From: Alphaproteobacteria bacterium
Lineage (GTDB): Bacteria; Pseudomonadota; Alphaproteobacteria; ATCC43930; CGMCC-115725
Assembly (NCBI GenBank): GCA_005888515.1
Contig: VAZR01000232.1
Coordinates: 1 to 10,425, forward strand
Length of the DNA: 10,425 bases
Direction: 5' to 3'
Shown here one piece after another: positions 1 through 5,188 of this stretch. Position 1 is the stretch's first letter. Each line of letters opens with the position of its first letter. A program made the position numbers and the translations under genes. Below the pieces are notes generated by a model that saw only the letters and a program-made list of their open reading frames with translations, was not told where the DNA came from and searched no databases.

Positions 1-258
1 GAGGAAGTCGCCGAGGTTCTGGACGTCCCCGTCGGAACGGTCCGCTCGCGGCTGTCGCGCGGGCGTGATGCCCTGCGCCGGCTGATGGGCGTGGTCCCCG
101 ACCGGCATGCCGAGATCATCATGGCCGATCCAGCCGCCTTGCGGCGCGCTGCGCAGCGGTTTCCGGCGCGGGCGGCGAATGGCGACCGCTACGGCGCGAC
201 GGCCCAGTACCCAGCGCGCGGCACAGCGAAGCCGGCGCGCGCTGCCGGTACGTTCTGA
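1..258 (+). CDS. ECF-type RNA polymerase sigma factor, C-terminal part (cut by left edge)
   Basis: Frame 1 is open from the first base to TGA at 256-258 (85 residues). The first 28 residues read as a sigma region 4 helix-turn-helix: EEVAEVLDVPVGTV followed by RSRLSRGRDALRRL, the pattern that in sigma-70 family ECF factors contacts the -35 element. The N-terminal region 2, which binds the -10 element and core polymerase, lies outside the window, so neither the subgroup nor the target promoters can be named. After the helix-turn-helix there is a tail of about 55 residues rich in Ala and Arg, longer than the few residues that usually end such proteins and with no domain I recognise; a frameshift near the C-terminus cannot be excluded. 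No anti-sigma gene follows on this strand. The family call is firm; the tail is uncertain. Confidence 0.75.
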   Translation, partial: EEVAEVLDVPVGTVRSRLSRGRDALRRLMGVVPDRHAEIIMADPAALRRAAQRFPARAANGDRYGATAQYPARGTAKPARAAGTF

Positions 259-313
259 ACTGATCTTCGCCAAGTTGAATTCGGAGGTATCCTCGCTGAT
301 CTGTGGAACGCAT

Positions 314-332
314 GCGCGCGTCGCGCGTTTTT
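314..332 (+). terminator. Weak intrinsic terminator candidate after the sigma gene
   Basis: A stem of GCGCG (314-318) and CGCGC (322-326) with a three-base loop is followed by G and five T residues (328-332). It lies 56 bases after the sigma factor stop and could end that transcript. The stem is short and alternating GC sequence pairs easily by chance, so this is only a candidate. Confidence 0.3.
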
Positions 333-359
333 CGGACATGTCGCAGAAATGCGGCAGGT

Positions 360-476
360 GGGCGAGCCCGGGCCCTCGCCCTTAAACTTCTGGTCCGGTT
401 CGGCAAAGTCTCCCTGTCGCGGGTTTGCCACCCGCATACTTATCCGGGATCGGTCAACGCCGGTCCCGTTTTTTTT
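360..476 (+). ncRNA. Possible small RNA ending in an intrinsic terminator
   Basis: Three perfect or near-perfect hairpins follow one another on the plus strand. They are GGGCGAG (360-366) with CTCGCCC (375-381), GCGGGT (419-424) with ACCCGC (430-435), and a 9-bp terminator stem (445-468) followed by eight T residues. No gene ends directly upstream: the sigma stop is nearly 190 bases away and a weaker terminator candidate lies between. A strong terminator with no obvious coding transcript to end is what a free-standing small RNA would show. I match it to no known RNA family, cannot locate its promoter, and the 5' end given here is only the first hairpin. It may equally be the 3' untranslated region of the sigma transcript. 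Confidence 0.25.
445..476 (+). terminator. Strong rho-independent terminator
   Basis: Arm CGGGATCGG (445-453) pairs with CCGGTCCCG (460-468) over nine base pairs with one T-G wobble and a six-base loop (454-459), followed directly by eight T residues (469-476). Only the plus-strand orientation has the T run. It ends whatever is transcribed from the left: the sigma gene, or a small RNA. Confidence 0.85.
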
Positions 477-569
477 CAGCGCAGCGAGCCCTAGCCGCCT
501 GTGCCGCCGGGGAACGCGGCGCGCCGCCGCCGTGTTGGCGGGCCAGGAAAACGGCAGCCGAGAGGGATC

Positions 570-803
570 ATGCTGGGACGCCACGTCTATCGAGTCCATC
601 CCATGGAAGCGCGCTGGACCGTCACTAAGGACGGGGAGAGCCAGCCGCGGGCCAGCTTTGCCAGTCGCGAGGAGGCATTGGCGGAAGCCCAGCGGCTTGC
701 CGATGCCGACCAGCCGAGCAAGGTCACGCTCGACAATGGCGACGGCATCATCCTCGAAGAGCACCTGTTCGGCACGGATCTCAGCCAGGAGATCGGTGCT
801 TGA
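570..803 (+). CDS. DUF2188 domain protein
   Basis: This is a 77-residue protein. Its pattern matches the small DUF2188 family: a leading HVYRVHP stretch, then W16-x-V, an acidic/basic turn (KDGESQ), a helix with EEALAEAQRLA (residues 34-44), and a closing VTLDNGDGIILEEHLFG. DUF2188 proteins are about 60-80 residues long with no established function. The ATG at 570 is chosen because GAGAGG lies four bases upstream and the first residues fit the family; the frame also opens earlier at a GTG (501), but that extension looks non-coding. There is no signal peptide or membrane segment, so it is probably cytoplasmic. The macro-domain gene follows 84 bases downstream on the same strand, possibly co-transcribed. 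Confidence 0.7.
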   Translation: MLGRHVYRVHPMEARWTVTKDGESQPRASFASREEALAEAQRLADADQPSKVTLDNGDGIILEEHLFGTDLSQEIGA

Positions 804-887
804 CCGCCATCGGGGTGTCAGATCTGATCCGCCGCTGAGCGAGCCGACGGCTTTGTCCGCCGCGTCCCTATTTCTGTGAGACGGGCG

Positions 888-1418
888 ATGGTAATCGACA
901 ACGCAGTCCGGAGCCGGATCCGCCTTGAACTCGGCGACATCACGCGGCTTTCCGTCGATGCCATCATCAACGCTGCCAATTCGTCGCTGCTGGGCGGCGG
1001 CGGGGTTGATGGCGCGATCCATCGCGCCGCCGGCCCCGAACTGCTCGCCGAGTGCCGCGCGCTCGGCGGCTGCCCGCCAGGCGAGGCGCGCCTGACCCGC
1101 GGTTACCGGCTGCCGGCCGGGCATGTCATCCACACGGTCGGGCCGATCTGGCGCGGCGGCGAAGCGGGAGAAGCCGGAATCCTGGCGAATTGCTACCGAT
1201 CTTGCCTGGCGATCGCCCAAGACCAGCGCTTTGGCGCGATTGCGTTCCCGGCGATCGCCACCGGCGTATATGGCTTTCCGCGAGAGGCGGCGGCCCGGAT
1301 CGCCGTCGCCGAGGTGCTTAGGCATCTCGCGGAGCACGAGATCCCCGCGACGGTGATCTTCGCCTGCTTTGACGAGGCGACGCGCGAGGCGTATCGCGCG
1401 GCGCTCGGCACCGACTAG
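888..1418 (+). CDS. Macro-domain protein, likely O-acetyl-ADP-ribose deacetylase / ADP-ribosyl hydrolase
   Basis: This 176-residue protein is a single MacroD-type macro domain, the size of E. coli YmdB. The family binds ADP-ribose and hydrolyses O-acetyl-ADP-ribose or removes mono-ADP-ribose from proteins in the cytoplasm. Visible motifs in order are LGDIT (15-19, adenine site), NAANSSL (28-34), the catalytic loop GGGGVDGAIHRAAG (36-49), VIHTVGP (80-86), and the phosphate-binding FPAIATGVYGFP (120-131). The Asn and Asp that place the catalytic water in MacroD enzymes are present in the NAAN and GGVDGAIH motifs. The ATG at 888 is chosen, preceded by a GAGACGG-like site; an in-frame GTG at 876 would add four residues. 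The stop lies 11 bases from the convergent DUF4169 gene. The family is near certain; the preferred substrate is inferred. Confidence 0.93.
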   Translation: MVIDNAVRSRIRLELGDITRLSVDAIINAANSSLLGGGGVDGAIHRAAGPELLAECRALGGCPPGEARLTRGYRLPAGHVIHTVGPIWRGGEAGEAGILANCYRSCLAIAQDQRFGAIAFPAIATGVYGFPREAAARIAVAEVLRHLAEHEIPATVIFACFDEATREAYRAALGTD

Positions 1419-1429
1419 GAATCGAGAAA

Positions 1430-1603
1430 TCAGTCGAGGCGCTTGCCGTCGAGATTGCGGTCGGCGAGCCGGCGTTTGCGCTCGGCGGTCTTGCGCTCTT
1501 CCTTTGTGCGACCGAAGGCGGCACGGTTTTCCGCCGCTCGTTCCGCCGCCGCGACGCGCTTCTTCGCCTTGCGAAAGCGGTTGAGGTTGATCACCGAAGC
1601 CAT
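1430..1603 (-). CDS. DUF4169 family protein
   Basis: This small minus-strand gene encodes 57 residues. It begins MASVINLNRFRKAKKR, continues with an Ala/Glu/Arg-rich helix containing AENRAAFGRTK, and ends LDGKRLD. The INL-x-R-x-RKA start, the central N-R-x-x-FGRTK and the terminal LD-x-x-RLD are the hallmarks of DUF4169, a short, highly charged alphaproteobacterial family of unknown function. A good ribosome binding site (AGGAG, 1611-1615 on the complement) lies seven bases before the ATG. The upstream ribbon-helix-helix gene ends inside that site, so the pair is surely one transcript and probably translationally coupled. It is predicted to be a soluble, basic, mostly helical protein. The stop is 11 bases from the stop of the convergent macro gene. 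Confidence 0.88.
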   Translation of the reverse strand: MASVINLNRFRKAKKRVAAAERAAENRAAFGRTKEERKTAERKRRLADRNLDGKRLD

Positions 1604-1613
1604 TCCCGTGCTC

Positions 1614-1886
1614 CTACAATTCAGGGCCGTGTACCGCGGCGGCGATCATATCGCTCGCACCGCCGAGCTCGCCATTGCGGCAGCTGGCCAGCACAAAAAG
1701 ACGAATCGCGCTCGACAGGTTACCGCTGCGCTCGGCATCGATGCTCGACAGCAGCGCGTTCAGCGACACCCTCCGGCGCGCAGCGATCTCGCACAACGCG
1801 TCCCAGAATGCCGGTTCGAGCGATACGCTCGTGGGGTGCCCCGCGATTCGCACCGAGCGTTTGATGATCTCCGCCCTCCCGGTCAT
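1614..1886 (-). CDS. Ribbon-helix-helix (RHH_4) domain protein
   Basis: This is a 90-residue protein. Residues 9-70 carry the RHH_4 pattern: KRSVRIAGHPTSVSLEPAFW as the strand and first helix, LCEIAARRRVSLNALLSSID as the second helix, then NLSSAIRLFVL. The family is common in Alphaproteobacteria, usually beside a DUF4169 gene as here, and is named for its resemblance to dimeric RHH DNA-binding proteins; its targets are unknown. The ATG at 1886 is chosen because the family normally begins a few residues before the K-R-S-V strand. The frame stays open to 1991, but the extra residues look like translated leader. The Shine-Dalgarno site is weak. A promoter candidate lies 36 bases upstream. Whether it regulates itself, or the divergent mreB, is not shown by the sequence. 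Confidence 0.85.
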   Translation of the reverse strand: MTGRAEIIKRSVRIAGHPTSVSLEPAFWDALCEIAARRRVSLNALLSSIDAERSGNLSSAIRLFVLASCRNGELGGASDMIAAAVHGPEL

Positions 1887-1921
1887 CGCGGCAACATGCC
1901 GGGCGCTAATCTTTTTGCAAG

Positions 1922-1949
1922 AGTTTAGCGAAAAGAAGCGATTGGTTAA
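1922..1949 (-). promoter_or_regulatory. Possible sigma-70 promoter for the RHH_4-DUF4169 unit
   Basis: On the minus strand TTAACC (1949-1944) and TAAACT (1927-1922) are separated by 16 bases, each matching four of six consensus positions of -35 and -10 boxes. They sit about 35-60 bases ahead of the RHH_4 start, in the most AT-rich part of the divergent region. This is a consensus match by eye only. Confidence 0.35.
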
Positions 1950-1959
1950 CACTCGCGGC

Positions 1960-1988
1960 TTGAAATAGACGGGGTAATCCGCAAGGAT
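1960..1988 (+). promoter_or_regulatory. Possible promoter for the mreB operon
   Basis: TTGAAA (1960-1965, five of six -35 positions) and AAGGAT (1983-1988, three of six -10 positions) are 17 bases apart on the plus strand. Transcription from here would give mreB a leader of about 165 bases that contains the inverted repeat at 2038-2060 and the short ORF at 2010-2153. The -10 match is poor. Confidence 0.3.
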
Positions 1989-2009
1989 CACCTATCGACG
2001 GGGGAAGCT

Positions 2010-2153
2010 ATGCCGGTTTGCTCGTTTGCGGGCGCCGCCGACGACGCGATACGTCGTCGGAAGCGTCCGGCGACGCGATGTATCGGCCATCTGATTTTAA
2101 CGCGCGGCGACATACGAGGCCGGATTTGTGACCGGCCGCAACTGCGGACTTAA
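2010..2153 (+). other. Short ORF in the mreB leader, possibly a leader peptide
   Basis: ATG at 2010 is preceded by a purine-rich GGGGGAAG (2000-2007), and the frame runs 47 codons to TAA at 2151-2153, five bases before the mreB ATG. The encoded peptide is Arg-rich and matches nothing I recognise. mreB itself has no obvious Shine-Dalgarno site before 2159, so translation arriving from this ORF could help start mreB. Chance occurrence is quite possible at this GC content. Confidence 0.2.
2038..2060. repeat. Perfect inverted repeat in the mreB leader
   Basis: CCGACGACG (2038-2046) and CGTCGTCGG (2052-2060) are perfect nine-base arms around the five-base spacer CGATA. A smaller hairpin follows at once (GCGTC 2063-2067, GACGC 2072-2076). 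The nine-base string CGACGCGAT also occurs twice, at 2042-2050 and 2071-2079. No T run follows, so it is not an intrinsic terminator; it could be an operator or an RNA structure. Confidence 0.7.
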
Positions 2154-2158
2154 TTGCA

Positions 2159-3199
2159 ATGCTTGGAAGAATGTTGGGTTTGCTGTCCGCCGACATGGCT
2201 ATCGACCTCGGCACAGCCAATACGCTCGTCTACGTCAAAGGCCGCGGCATCGTGTTGAACGAGCCCTCGGTCGTCGCGATTGCCAGCGTCAAGGGCCGCA
2301 AACAGGTCCTTGCTGTCGGCGAAGAGGCCAAGCTGATGCTCGGCCGAACGCCGGGCAACATCCAGGCGATCCGGCCGTTGCGCGACGGGGTCATCGCCGA
2401 TTTCGAAGTGGCGGAGGAAATGATCAAGCATTTCATCCGCAAAGTGCACAACCGGCGCAGCTTTGCCAGCCCGCAGATTATCATCTGCGTGCCGTCGGGC
2501 TCGACCGCGGTGGAACGGCGCGCGATCCAGGAATCGGCAGAGAGCGCCGGCGCCCGGCGGGTCTTCCTGATCGAGGAGCCGATGGCGGCGGCGATCGGCG
2601 CCGGCCTGCCCGTGACCGAGGCGACCGGCTCGATGGTCGTCGATATCGGCGGCGGCACGACCGAGGTCGCGGTCCTCTCGCTCGGCGGCATCGTCTATTC
2701 CCGCTCGGTGCGGGTCGGCGGCGACAAGATGGACGAGGCGATCATCGCGTATATCCGCCGCAACCATAACCTCCTGGTCGGCGAAGGCAGCGCCGAGCGC
2801 ATCAAGAAGGAGATCGGCTCGGCCTGCATGCCGGAGGACGGCGAAGGCCGGGTCATGGAGATCAAGGGACGCGACCTGATGAACGGCGTCCCCAAAGAAA
2901 TCGTCATCAGCGAGCGGCAGATCTCGGAAAGCCTGGCTGAGCCCGTCGGCTCGATCGTCGAGGCGGTCAAGGTGGCCCTGGAGCACACCGCCCCCGAGCT
3001 GGCGGCCGACATCGTCGACAAGGGCATCGTAATGACGGGCGGCGGGGCGCTGCTCAGCAATCTCGATTTCGTACTGCGCCATGCCACCGGCCTGCCGGTT
3101 TCGATTGCCGATGACCCGCTGACCTGCGTCGCCCTCGGCACCGGACGGGCCCTCGAAGAGATGAAGACCCTCAAAAATCTATTAATCAATATGTGGTAA
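2159..3199 (+). CDS. mreB: MreB, rod-shape-determining actin homologue
   Basis: This 346-residue protein has the usual MreB length. MreB polymerises with ATP into filaments on the inner face of the cytoplasmic membrane and directs the elongation complex. Actin-fold motifs are in place: phosphate loop 1 DLGTANTLVY (16-25), the catalytic-region EEP (139-141), phosphate loop 2 VDIGGGTTEVAV (161-172), and the adenosine motif MTGGGALL (292-299). The N-terminus MLGRMLGLLSADMAIDLG contains the amphipathic, membrane-binding start typical of Gram-negative MreB, which favours the ATG at 2159 over the internal ATG at 2171. No clear ribosome binding site precedes 2159. It is first in the elongasome operon; mreC follows after 118 bases. 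The frame is intact, in contrast to mreD, mrdA and rodA. Confidence 0.98.
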   Translation: MLGRMLGLLSADMAIDLGTANTLVYVKGRGIVLNEPSVVAIASVKGRKQVLAVGEEAKLMLGRTPGNIQAIRPLRDGVIADFEVAEEMIKHFIRKVHNRRSFASPQIIICVPSGSTAVERRAIQESAESAGARRVFLIEEPMAAAIGAGLPVTEATGSMVVDIGGGTTEVAVLSLGGIVYSRSVRVGGDKMDEAIIAYIRRNHNLLVGEGSAERIKKEIGSACMPEDGEGRVMEIKGRDLMNGVPKEIVISERQISESLAEPVGSIVEAVKVALEHTAPELAADIVDKGIVMTGGGALLSNLDFVLRHATGLPVSIADDPLTCVALGTGRALEEMKTLKNLLINMW

Positions 3200-3210
3200 G
3201 GAGGGTTTTT

Positions 3211-3226
3211 CGCGTAGTATTACGCG
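3211..3226. repeat. Inverted repeat after mreB
   Basis: Perfect arms CGCGTA (3211-3216) and TACGCG (3221-3226) flank the loop GTAT. A T5 run precedes rather than follows the stem on the plus strand, so it is not a normal terminator for mreB. It begins 11 bases after the mreB stop. Immediately upstream, AAGGAGGG (3198-3205) looks like a perfect Shine-Dalgarno site that serves no visible start codon. Confidence 0.6.
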
Positions 3227-3235
3227 CGGGGAAAC

Positions 3236-3249
3236 GGTCCGGGGGGACC
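3236..3249. repeat. Inverted repeat in the mreB-mreC gap
   Basis: GGTCC (3236-3240) and GGACC (3245-3249) are perfect arms around GGGG. The right arm abuts the ATG of the 23-codon mini-ORF at 3250, so the stem would cover that start in RNA. Confidence 0.5.
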
Positions 3250-3321
3250 ATGAAACCGAGGGCAGCCGCGCTTTTCGACCAGCGCCCTAGGGCGCGAACA
3301 CGGCGAGAGAGGGCGTCATGA
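3250..3321 (+). other. 23-codon mini-ORF overlapping the mreC start (ATGA)
   Basis: ATG at 3250, with a run of G residues (3241-3246) a few bases ahead, opens a frame of 23 codons. Its TGA (3319-3321) overlaps the mreC ATG (3318-3320) as ATGA, the classical arrangement for coupled translation. The peptide is Arg-rich and unrecognised. mreC also has its own ribosome binding site inside this ORF, so the mini-ORF is not needed to start mreC. Confidence 0.2.
3282..3295. repeat. 14-bp perfect palindrome before mreC
   Basis: GCGCCC (3282-3287), TA, GGGCGC (3290-3295) form a complete palindrome 22 bases upstream of the mreC start. Without a loop it is more like a protein-binding site than an RNA hairpin, but no known operator is recognised. 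Confidence 0.55.
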
Positions 3322-4229
3322 TCCGCCTGTCTCCCCAATTGCGCGCCGGAATTCAGCGCAGCACGTTGCCCGCTCTGATCCTGTTATCCGCCGGGATCGT
3401 CCTTATCGGCAAGACCGACCAGACGATGTTCGAGAGGTTCCGCACCGGCCTGAGCGATGTCGCCGCGCCGGTGCTCGATATCGCGGCGCGGCCGCTCGGC
3501 GCAATCGAAGCGGCGCTCGACCGGGCCCGCGGCCTCATCGGAATTTATCAGGAAAACCGCCGGCTCGAGCAGGACAACGCGCGGCTGCTGCAATGGCAGC
3601 AGGTCGCGCTCAAACTGACTGCCGAAAACCGTCAACTGCAAGGCCTGCTGAAGGTCGTGCCGGATCGCGCCGTGTCGTATGTGACGGCCCGGGTCATCGC
3701 CAATTCCGGCGGCGCCTACGTCCGCACCGTCATGGTTAATGCCGGCACTGAAGGTGGCCTCGCCCGCGGCCAGGCGGCGATCACGGGTGACGGGCTTGTC
3801 GGGCGACTGACAGAAGTCGGCAGCCGCGCCGCCCGCGTATTGCTGATCACCGACCTCAATTCGCGGATCCCGGTCAAAATCGAGGGCTCGCACACCAGCG
3901 CGGTGCTGGCCGGCGACAATTCGGAACGGCCGCGCCTGCTCTATGTCGGGACCCCGGAAACACTCAAAATCGGCGACCGCATTCTGACCTCGGGCGAAGG
4001 CGGCGTCTTCCCGCCCGACCTGCCGGTCGGTGTGGTCAGCGCGGTTGGCGGCAGCGGTCCCCGAGTCGAGCCTTATGTCGAGCTGTCGCAACTCAGCTAC
4101 GTGATGGTCGTCGATTACGGGCTGTCCGGGTCGCTACCGCAGCCGATCCAGCCTATGCCTCGCCCGGGCAAGCGCGCCAAGGTGGCGAGCAACGAGGAAA
4201 CCCAAGCGCCGCCGCGCGGGACGCGCTGA
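3318..4229 (+). CDS. mreC: MreC, rod-shape-determining protein
   Basis: MreC is a bitopic inner-membrane protein whose periplasmic part binds PBP2 and activates the PBP2-RodA pair. The 303 residues show a short basic cytoplasmic start, one membrane segment (about 16-31, TLPALILLSAGIVLIG), and a coiled coil (about 62-115, with QENRRLEQDNARLLQ). The double beta-barrel region follows, with the family stretches VIANSGG, GDGLVGRL, RVLLITDLNSRIPV and LKIGDRILTSGEGGVFPPDLPVGVV. The last 30 residues are a Pro/Arg-rich tail. GAGAGAGGG upstream supports the ATG at 3318. mreD starts five bases after its stop. The frame is intact and the length is normal. Confidence 0.96.
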   Translation: MIRLSPQLRAGIQRSTLPALILLSAGIVLIGKTDQTMFERFRTGLSDVAAPVLDIAARPLGAIEAALDRARGLIGIYQENRRLEQDNARLLQWQQVALKLTAENRQLQGLLKVVPDRAVSYVTARVIANSGGAYVRTVMVNAGTEGGLARGQAAITGDGLVGRLTEVGSRAARVLLITDLNSRIPVKIEGSHTSAVLAGDNSERPRLLYVGTPETLKIGDRILTSGEGGVFPPDLPVGVVSAVGGSGPRVEPYVELSQLSYVMVVDYGLSGSLPQPIQPMPRPGKRAKVASNEETQAPPRGTR

Positions 4230-4234
4230 GCCCG

Positions 4235-4782
4235 ATGGCGCTGAGGGACTTCACCGAGCCGGCGCTGCCGCGAACCAACAGCAGCGCCGCGCGGCTGGTC
4301 CCGGTTCTGGCCACGATTATCGCCGCGGTCCTCTCGATCCTACCACTGCGTATTCCCGGCTATGCCGCTCTGACCCCTGCCCTCGCGCTCAGGGCGGTCT
4401 ACCACTGGACAATTACCGCCCCGATCTGCTGCCCGCCATCGCGCTGTTCGCGATCGGCCTCGGCGAGGATCTGCTGGCCGGCGGGCTGGTCGGCATCGGC
4501 GCGCTGACGCTGCTGGTGACCCGGGCGGTGGTCTTGCAGACGCGCCGTCATTTCGTGGGCCGGAGCTTCCCGTTCGTCTGGGCCGGCTTCACGCTGGTCG
4601 CGGGCGGCGCGATGATCGGCCTGTGGGCGTTGCATTGCCTGCTCGAGCTCAGCTTTATCAATCCGCGCAACACCGTCTTCCGCATGGTGCTGACGATCGC
4701 GGTCTTCCCGGCCGCCAGCTTTCTGCTCGGCCGCATCCAGCGCGCGCTGATCGACGGCCCGCGCCTGGTGCGCAACCGCTGA
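4235..4782 (+). pseudogene. mreD: mreD, rod-shape-determining membrane protein, with a one-base frameshift
   Basis: MreD is a small multi-pass inner-membrane partner of MreC. From ATG 4235 the frame encodes 60 residues with membrane segment LVPVLATIIAAVLSILPL and the family stretch TPALALRAVYHWTI, then loses homology and stops at 4505-4507. From 4414 the next frame continues exactly where the family does: YRPDLLPAIALFAIGLGEDL and on through three or more hydrophobic segments to the basic end LVRNR at 4782. Adding a single T in the ATT at 4412-4414 restores an unbroken 182-residue MreD of normal length. So the only lesion is one missing base, in a short T run. This is either a real null mutation or a sequencing error. 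It starts five bases after mreC and ends 13 before mrdA. An in-frame GTG at 4516 could not give a working protein. Confidence 0.88.
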
Positions 4783-4795
4783 TCGCGAGCAGACC

Positions 4796-5188
4796 ATGTC
4801 GGCACGCGAGAACCAGCGACAGAAACTGCTGACCAGACGCGCCGCACTGCTCGCTGGCGGTCAGGCGGTACTCGGCGGGGCTTTGGCCGTACGCATGTAC
4901 CAGCTGCAGATCCTCGAAAAAGACAAATACGCCGTGATGGCCGAGGAGAACCGCATCAACATGCGCCTCCTGGCACCGCCACGCGGGAAGATTCTCGACC
5001 GTTTCGGCGTGGCGCTCGCCGATAACCGGCCGAATTATCGCGTCGTGGTCGTCCCCGAGCAGGCCGGCAATCTCGACGGGACGGTAGCCGCGATCGGCAA
5101 CCAATCTGACCTGGGAGGAGATGGCGCGGATCGAAGTGGCGATGCCCGAGCTGCCCGGCGTCACGATCGAGCAGGGACTGATCCGTGA
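4796..5188 (+). pseudogene. mrdA: mrdA (PBP2), N-terminal fragment
   Basis: The first ~100 codons are a normal PBP2 start: a basic RQKLLTRR segment, the membrane anchor ALLAGGQAVLGGALAV, then MYQLQIL, ENRINMRLLAPPRGKILDRFG and LADNRPNYRVVVVPEQAG, which belong to the pedestal (dimerisation) domain. At about 5090-5105 homology stops, and the frame runs out of register to a stop at 5186-5188. Homology resumes one frame over with NLTWEEMARIEV, missing about 30 residues that normally lie between (the segment leading to the F-V-P-V-x-V-R-E-N-L-T-W motif of the family). The inferred loss is therefore about 90 bases with a net frame change, equivalent to 3k+2 deleted bases. The ATG at 4796 has only a weak ribosome binding site. 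Confidence 0.85.

Larger units (their letters stand above)
259..569. other. Intergenic stretch of 311 bases with hairpins, no convincing gene
   Basis: No reading frame here has recognisable protein content, and the frames that stay open do so because of the high GC. The region holds four hairpins on the plus strand. A GC stem with a short T run lies at 314-332, GGGCGAG/CTCGCCC at 360-381, GCGGGT/ACCCGC at 419-435, and a strong intrinsic terminator at 445-476. The last 90 bases contain a GC palindrome (516-527, GCGGCGCGCCGC) and lead into the ribosome binding site of the DUF2188 gene. I see no confident promoter. Confidence 0.6.

Noticed and set aside
259..569. tRNA, 6S RNA, SRP RNA or tmRNA in the gene-free stretch
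   Set aside because: I saw no cloverleaf, no SRP core loop and no tag-peptide frame; only hairpins and a terminator can be supported.
349..879. 176-codon plus-strand frame through the small-RNA candidate and DUF2188 gene
   Set aside because: It runs through the terminator and across DUF2188 in another frame. Its composition is Ser/Arg/Pro-rich noise.
189..1337. 382-codon minus-strand frame across the left part
   Set aside because: It overlaps the macro-domain and DUF2188 genes in antisense and has no protein-family content. It is open because of GC bias.
2150..3082. 310-codon minus-strand frame opposite mreB
   Set aside because: It is Asp/Arg/His-rich, typical of an antisense shadow, while mreB on the other strand is unmistakable.
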